Source: Rhodoferax sp. (GTDB lineage Bacteria; Pseudomonadota; Gammaproteobacteria; Burkholderiales; Burkholderiaceae_C). Taken from it: a stretch of 64,000 bases of DNA. Below the pieces are notes generated by a model, which saw only the letters and a list, made by a program, of their open reading frames with translations, did no database searches and had not been told where the DNA came from. A program made the position numbers and the translations under genes. Shown one piece after another: positions 62,411 through 64,000 of the stretch; position 1 is the stretch's first letter, and every line of letters starts with the position of its first letter. Location of the stretch: NCBI GenBank assembly GCA_003133245.1, contig PKWM01000018.1:62001-126000 (forward strand), given 5' to 3'.

Positions 62411-64000
62411 TTAATTCGCAGAGGCAGGAGTGACTGGCAGAGGTGGCACAAAAGCCTCAACATCCGCCAGGGAAATTGGCCAGGTCTGCTTGTCTTGTTG
62501 CAGATAGACCGCAATTGCCTTGGCGGCCCGGCGCCCGGCGCTCATCGCCAGAATCACGGTGGCACCGCCCGTGACGATGTCGCCACCGGCAAAGACGCCG
62601 GGCAAATTGGTCGCCTGGGTGTCGTCGTCGGCAATGATATAACCCCATTTGTTGAGTCCCAGACCGGGCGTCGCTTTGGCCACGATCGGGTTGGCTTTGG
62701 TGCCCAACGCGTAGATGACGGTGTCGCAATCCCACTCGACGAATTCACCCTGCGGCACGGGGGAAGAGCGGCCGCGTTCATCGGGCTCGCCCAGGATCAT
62801 TTTCTCGACCCGGATGGCGCGCACGTCACCGTCTTGGTTGAGCAAAATTTCGCTCGGACCGTGCAGAAAGCAGAACTCGATTCCTTCCTCTTTGGCGTGG
62901 CGCAGTTCCTCAATGCGCGCCGGTGCCTGTGCCTCGGAGCGGCGATAGACACAGCGCACGCTCGAAGCGCCCAGGCGTTTGGCCACACGCAAGCAGTCCA
63001 TGGCAGTATTGCCTGCGCCGATGACCACCACCTTGTCGCCCATGCCGGTGGGCGTGTCGATGTAGGGAAACTGGTCGCCACCCATCAGGTTGACGCGGGT
63101 GAGAAATTCATTGGCCGACAAGACCTGGCCGGCGTGTTCGCCGGGGATGCCGAGGAAGGAAGGCGCCCCGGCACCCGCCGCCACGAACACCGCGTCAAAC
63201 CCCATGCTGCCAGTCAGTTGCGCGACGGTGAAGGTCTTGCCGATGACTTTATTGATCTCGAACTTGACGCCGCTGTCGCGCAAACCCTGCACTTCGCGCT
63301 CGATGATGTCGCGCGGCAAGCGAAACGAGGGAATGCCGTAGCGCAGCACGCCACCGACCACGTGCAAGGCTTCATAAACGGTGACTTCAGCGCCCAATTT
63401 CACCAGGTCGGCAGCAGCGGCCAGACCGCCCGGGCCGGAGCCAACAATGGCAACGCGGCCGAGCGACTTATCGAATTGCGGCGGTTTGGCTTGGGTGCCA
63501 CGCGCGTGGTCACCCACGAAACGCTCCAGCCGGCCAATCGCCACCGGCTCGCGCTTGGCCTTGATCAGCACGCACTGCGCTTCGCATTGACTCTCTTGCG
63601 GGCAGACCCGGCCGCAGACCGAGGGGAAAATGCTCGATTCATGAATCGTCGCAGCCGCTGAATCGATGTCGCGCACCAGCAGGTGGCGGATGAAGCGCGG
63701 GATGTCGATGCTGACCGGGCAACCGGCGATGCAGGTGGGTACGATGCACTGGATGCAGCGCTCGGACTCGCGCAGCGCGTCGGCATAGCTGTAGCCCAGG
63801 TTGACCTCGGCGAAGGAGCGCGAGCGTTCCTGCGGGTTGCGCTCGGGCATCTTGACTGCCTGGCGTTCCACTGCTGAATATTTCTTGTAGGTGCGCTTGC
63901 CTTGCACAAACAATGTTTCCTCCAGGTTGCAGATGTGGGCCGCATCTTCATTGGCCAGTGTTTCTTGCTTTTTGAAGCGTTTTTGACGCGCGTTGAGTTC
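62411..64000 (-). CDS. NfnB/GltD-like FAD-dependent NAD(P) oxidoreductase (partial at window edge)
   Basis: At least 500 residues. A bacterioferredoxin-like N-terminal domain with Cys motifs (ERCIQCIVPTCIAGCPVSI, CGRVCPQESQCEAQC) binds two [4Fe-4S] clusters. Two nucleotide domains follow: FAD in GRVAIVGSGPGGLAAAADLV with GGVLRYGIPSFRLP, and NAD(P) in DKVVVIGAGNTAMDCLRVAK. VFAGGDIVTGGATVILAMSA is the C-terminal FAD site. This is the architecture of glutamate synthase small subunit, NfnB or SudA. In this operon it would reoxidise ferredoxin reduced by the indolepyruvate enzyme with NAD(P)+. A TTG at 63913 has a strong GGAGG, but the frame remains open to the edge (NARQKRFKKQE, HICNLEETLF), so it could be the tail of an NfnA-NfnB fusion. 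The start is not in view if so. Confidence 0.88.
   Translation of the reverse strand, partial: ELNARQKRFKKQETLANEDAAHICNLEETLFVQGKRTYKKYSAVERQAVKMPERNPQERSRSFAEVNLGYSYADALRESERCIQCIVPTCIAGCPVSIDIPRFIRHLLVRDIDSAAATIHESSIFPSVCGRVCPQESQCEAQCVLIKAKREPVAIGRLERFVGDHARGTQAKPPQFDKSLGRVAIVGSGPGGLAAAADLVKLGAEVTVYEALHVVGGVLRYGIPSFRLPRDIIEREVQGLRDSGVKFEINKVIGKTFTVAQLTGSMGFDAVFVAAGAGAPSFLGIPGEHAGQVLSANEFLTRVNLMGGDQFPYIDTPTGMGDKVVVIGAGNTAMDCLRVAKRLGASSVRCVYRRSEAQAPARIEELRHAKEEGIEFCFLHGPSEILLNQDGDVRAIRVEKMILGEPDERGRSSPVPQGEFVEWDCDTVIYALGTKANPIVAKATPGLGLNKWGYIIADDDTQATNLPGVFAGGDIVTGGATVILAMSAGRRAAKAIAVYLQQDKQTWPISLADVEAFVPPLPVTPASAN

Overview
The window looks like a piece of a Burkholderiales (Comamonadaceae-like, e.g. 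Rhodoferax/Polaromonas type) chromosome. This is inferred from gene families and order (grpE-dnaK-dnaJ, mfd-serB, ispD-ispF, exbB-exbD-lpxK-trm112-kdsB-adk, sodB, clpB, recG), moderate-to-high GC and intergenic palindromic repeats. No database search was possible. It is mostly housekeeping DNA with three accessory blocks towards the right.

1-34.4 kb, core. The end of a branched-chain amino acid ABC binding protein and tRNA-Ser(GGA) are followed by an unusual MerR-type HTH/PAS/class III nucleotide cyclase with a promoter region full of TTGGACTGT-type repeats. Then come an SPFH/NfeD membrane pair, a fold-type-I basic amino acid decarboxylase, fabI, and the heat-shock operon dnaJ-dnaK-grpE with sigma-32-like promoters before grpE and dnaK (another precedes clpB). 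FKBP/HxlR, a Tat/lipoprotein PhoD, metY, serB-mfd, ispDF, a short class III CoA transferase, a nitronate monooxygenase-like enzyme, a hydroxyacid dehydrogenase and lexA with SOS boxes follow. The envelope operon exbB-exbD-lpxK-trm112-kdsB and nearby adk, then xseA, sodB and clpB, complete this part.

34.5-44.7 kb, metabolic islet between clpB and recG. It holds three ornithine-cyclodeaminase-family dehydrogenases (two are about 82% identical), a class I methyltransferase, a divergent LysR/YeiH (putative sulfite/sulfate exporter) pair with a visible operator, a 4,5-dihydroxyphthalate-decarboxylase-like protein without signal peptide, and a two-subunit Tat-exported molybdenum hydroxylase. Its pathway is not recognisable to me and it is a candidate undescribed system.

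44.7-53.3 kb. recG, a membrane-anchored alpha/beta hydrolase, the leftover C-terminus of a lost gene, a MarR-like regulator and a stand-alone MASE1-like membrane protein precede a second molybdenum hydroxylase pair in an operon with an amidase.

53.3-64 kb (minus strand). One operon reads NfnB/GltD-like flavoprotein, zinc-ribbon ferritin-like protein, fused indolepyruvate:ferredoxin oxidoreductase, two NDP-forming acyl-CoA synthetases with the ATP-grasp part first (one has lost the HKSD phosphohistidine segment), and a FlK-like thioesterase. Together they would turn aryl-pyruvates into arylacetyl-CoA, reduced ferredoxin and then acid plus ATP, with electrons passed to NAD(P). This energy-conserving aromatic 2-oxoacid module with an odd synthetase pair is the most interesting part of the window.
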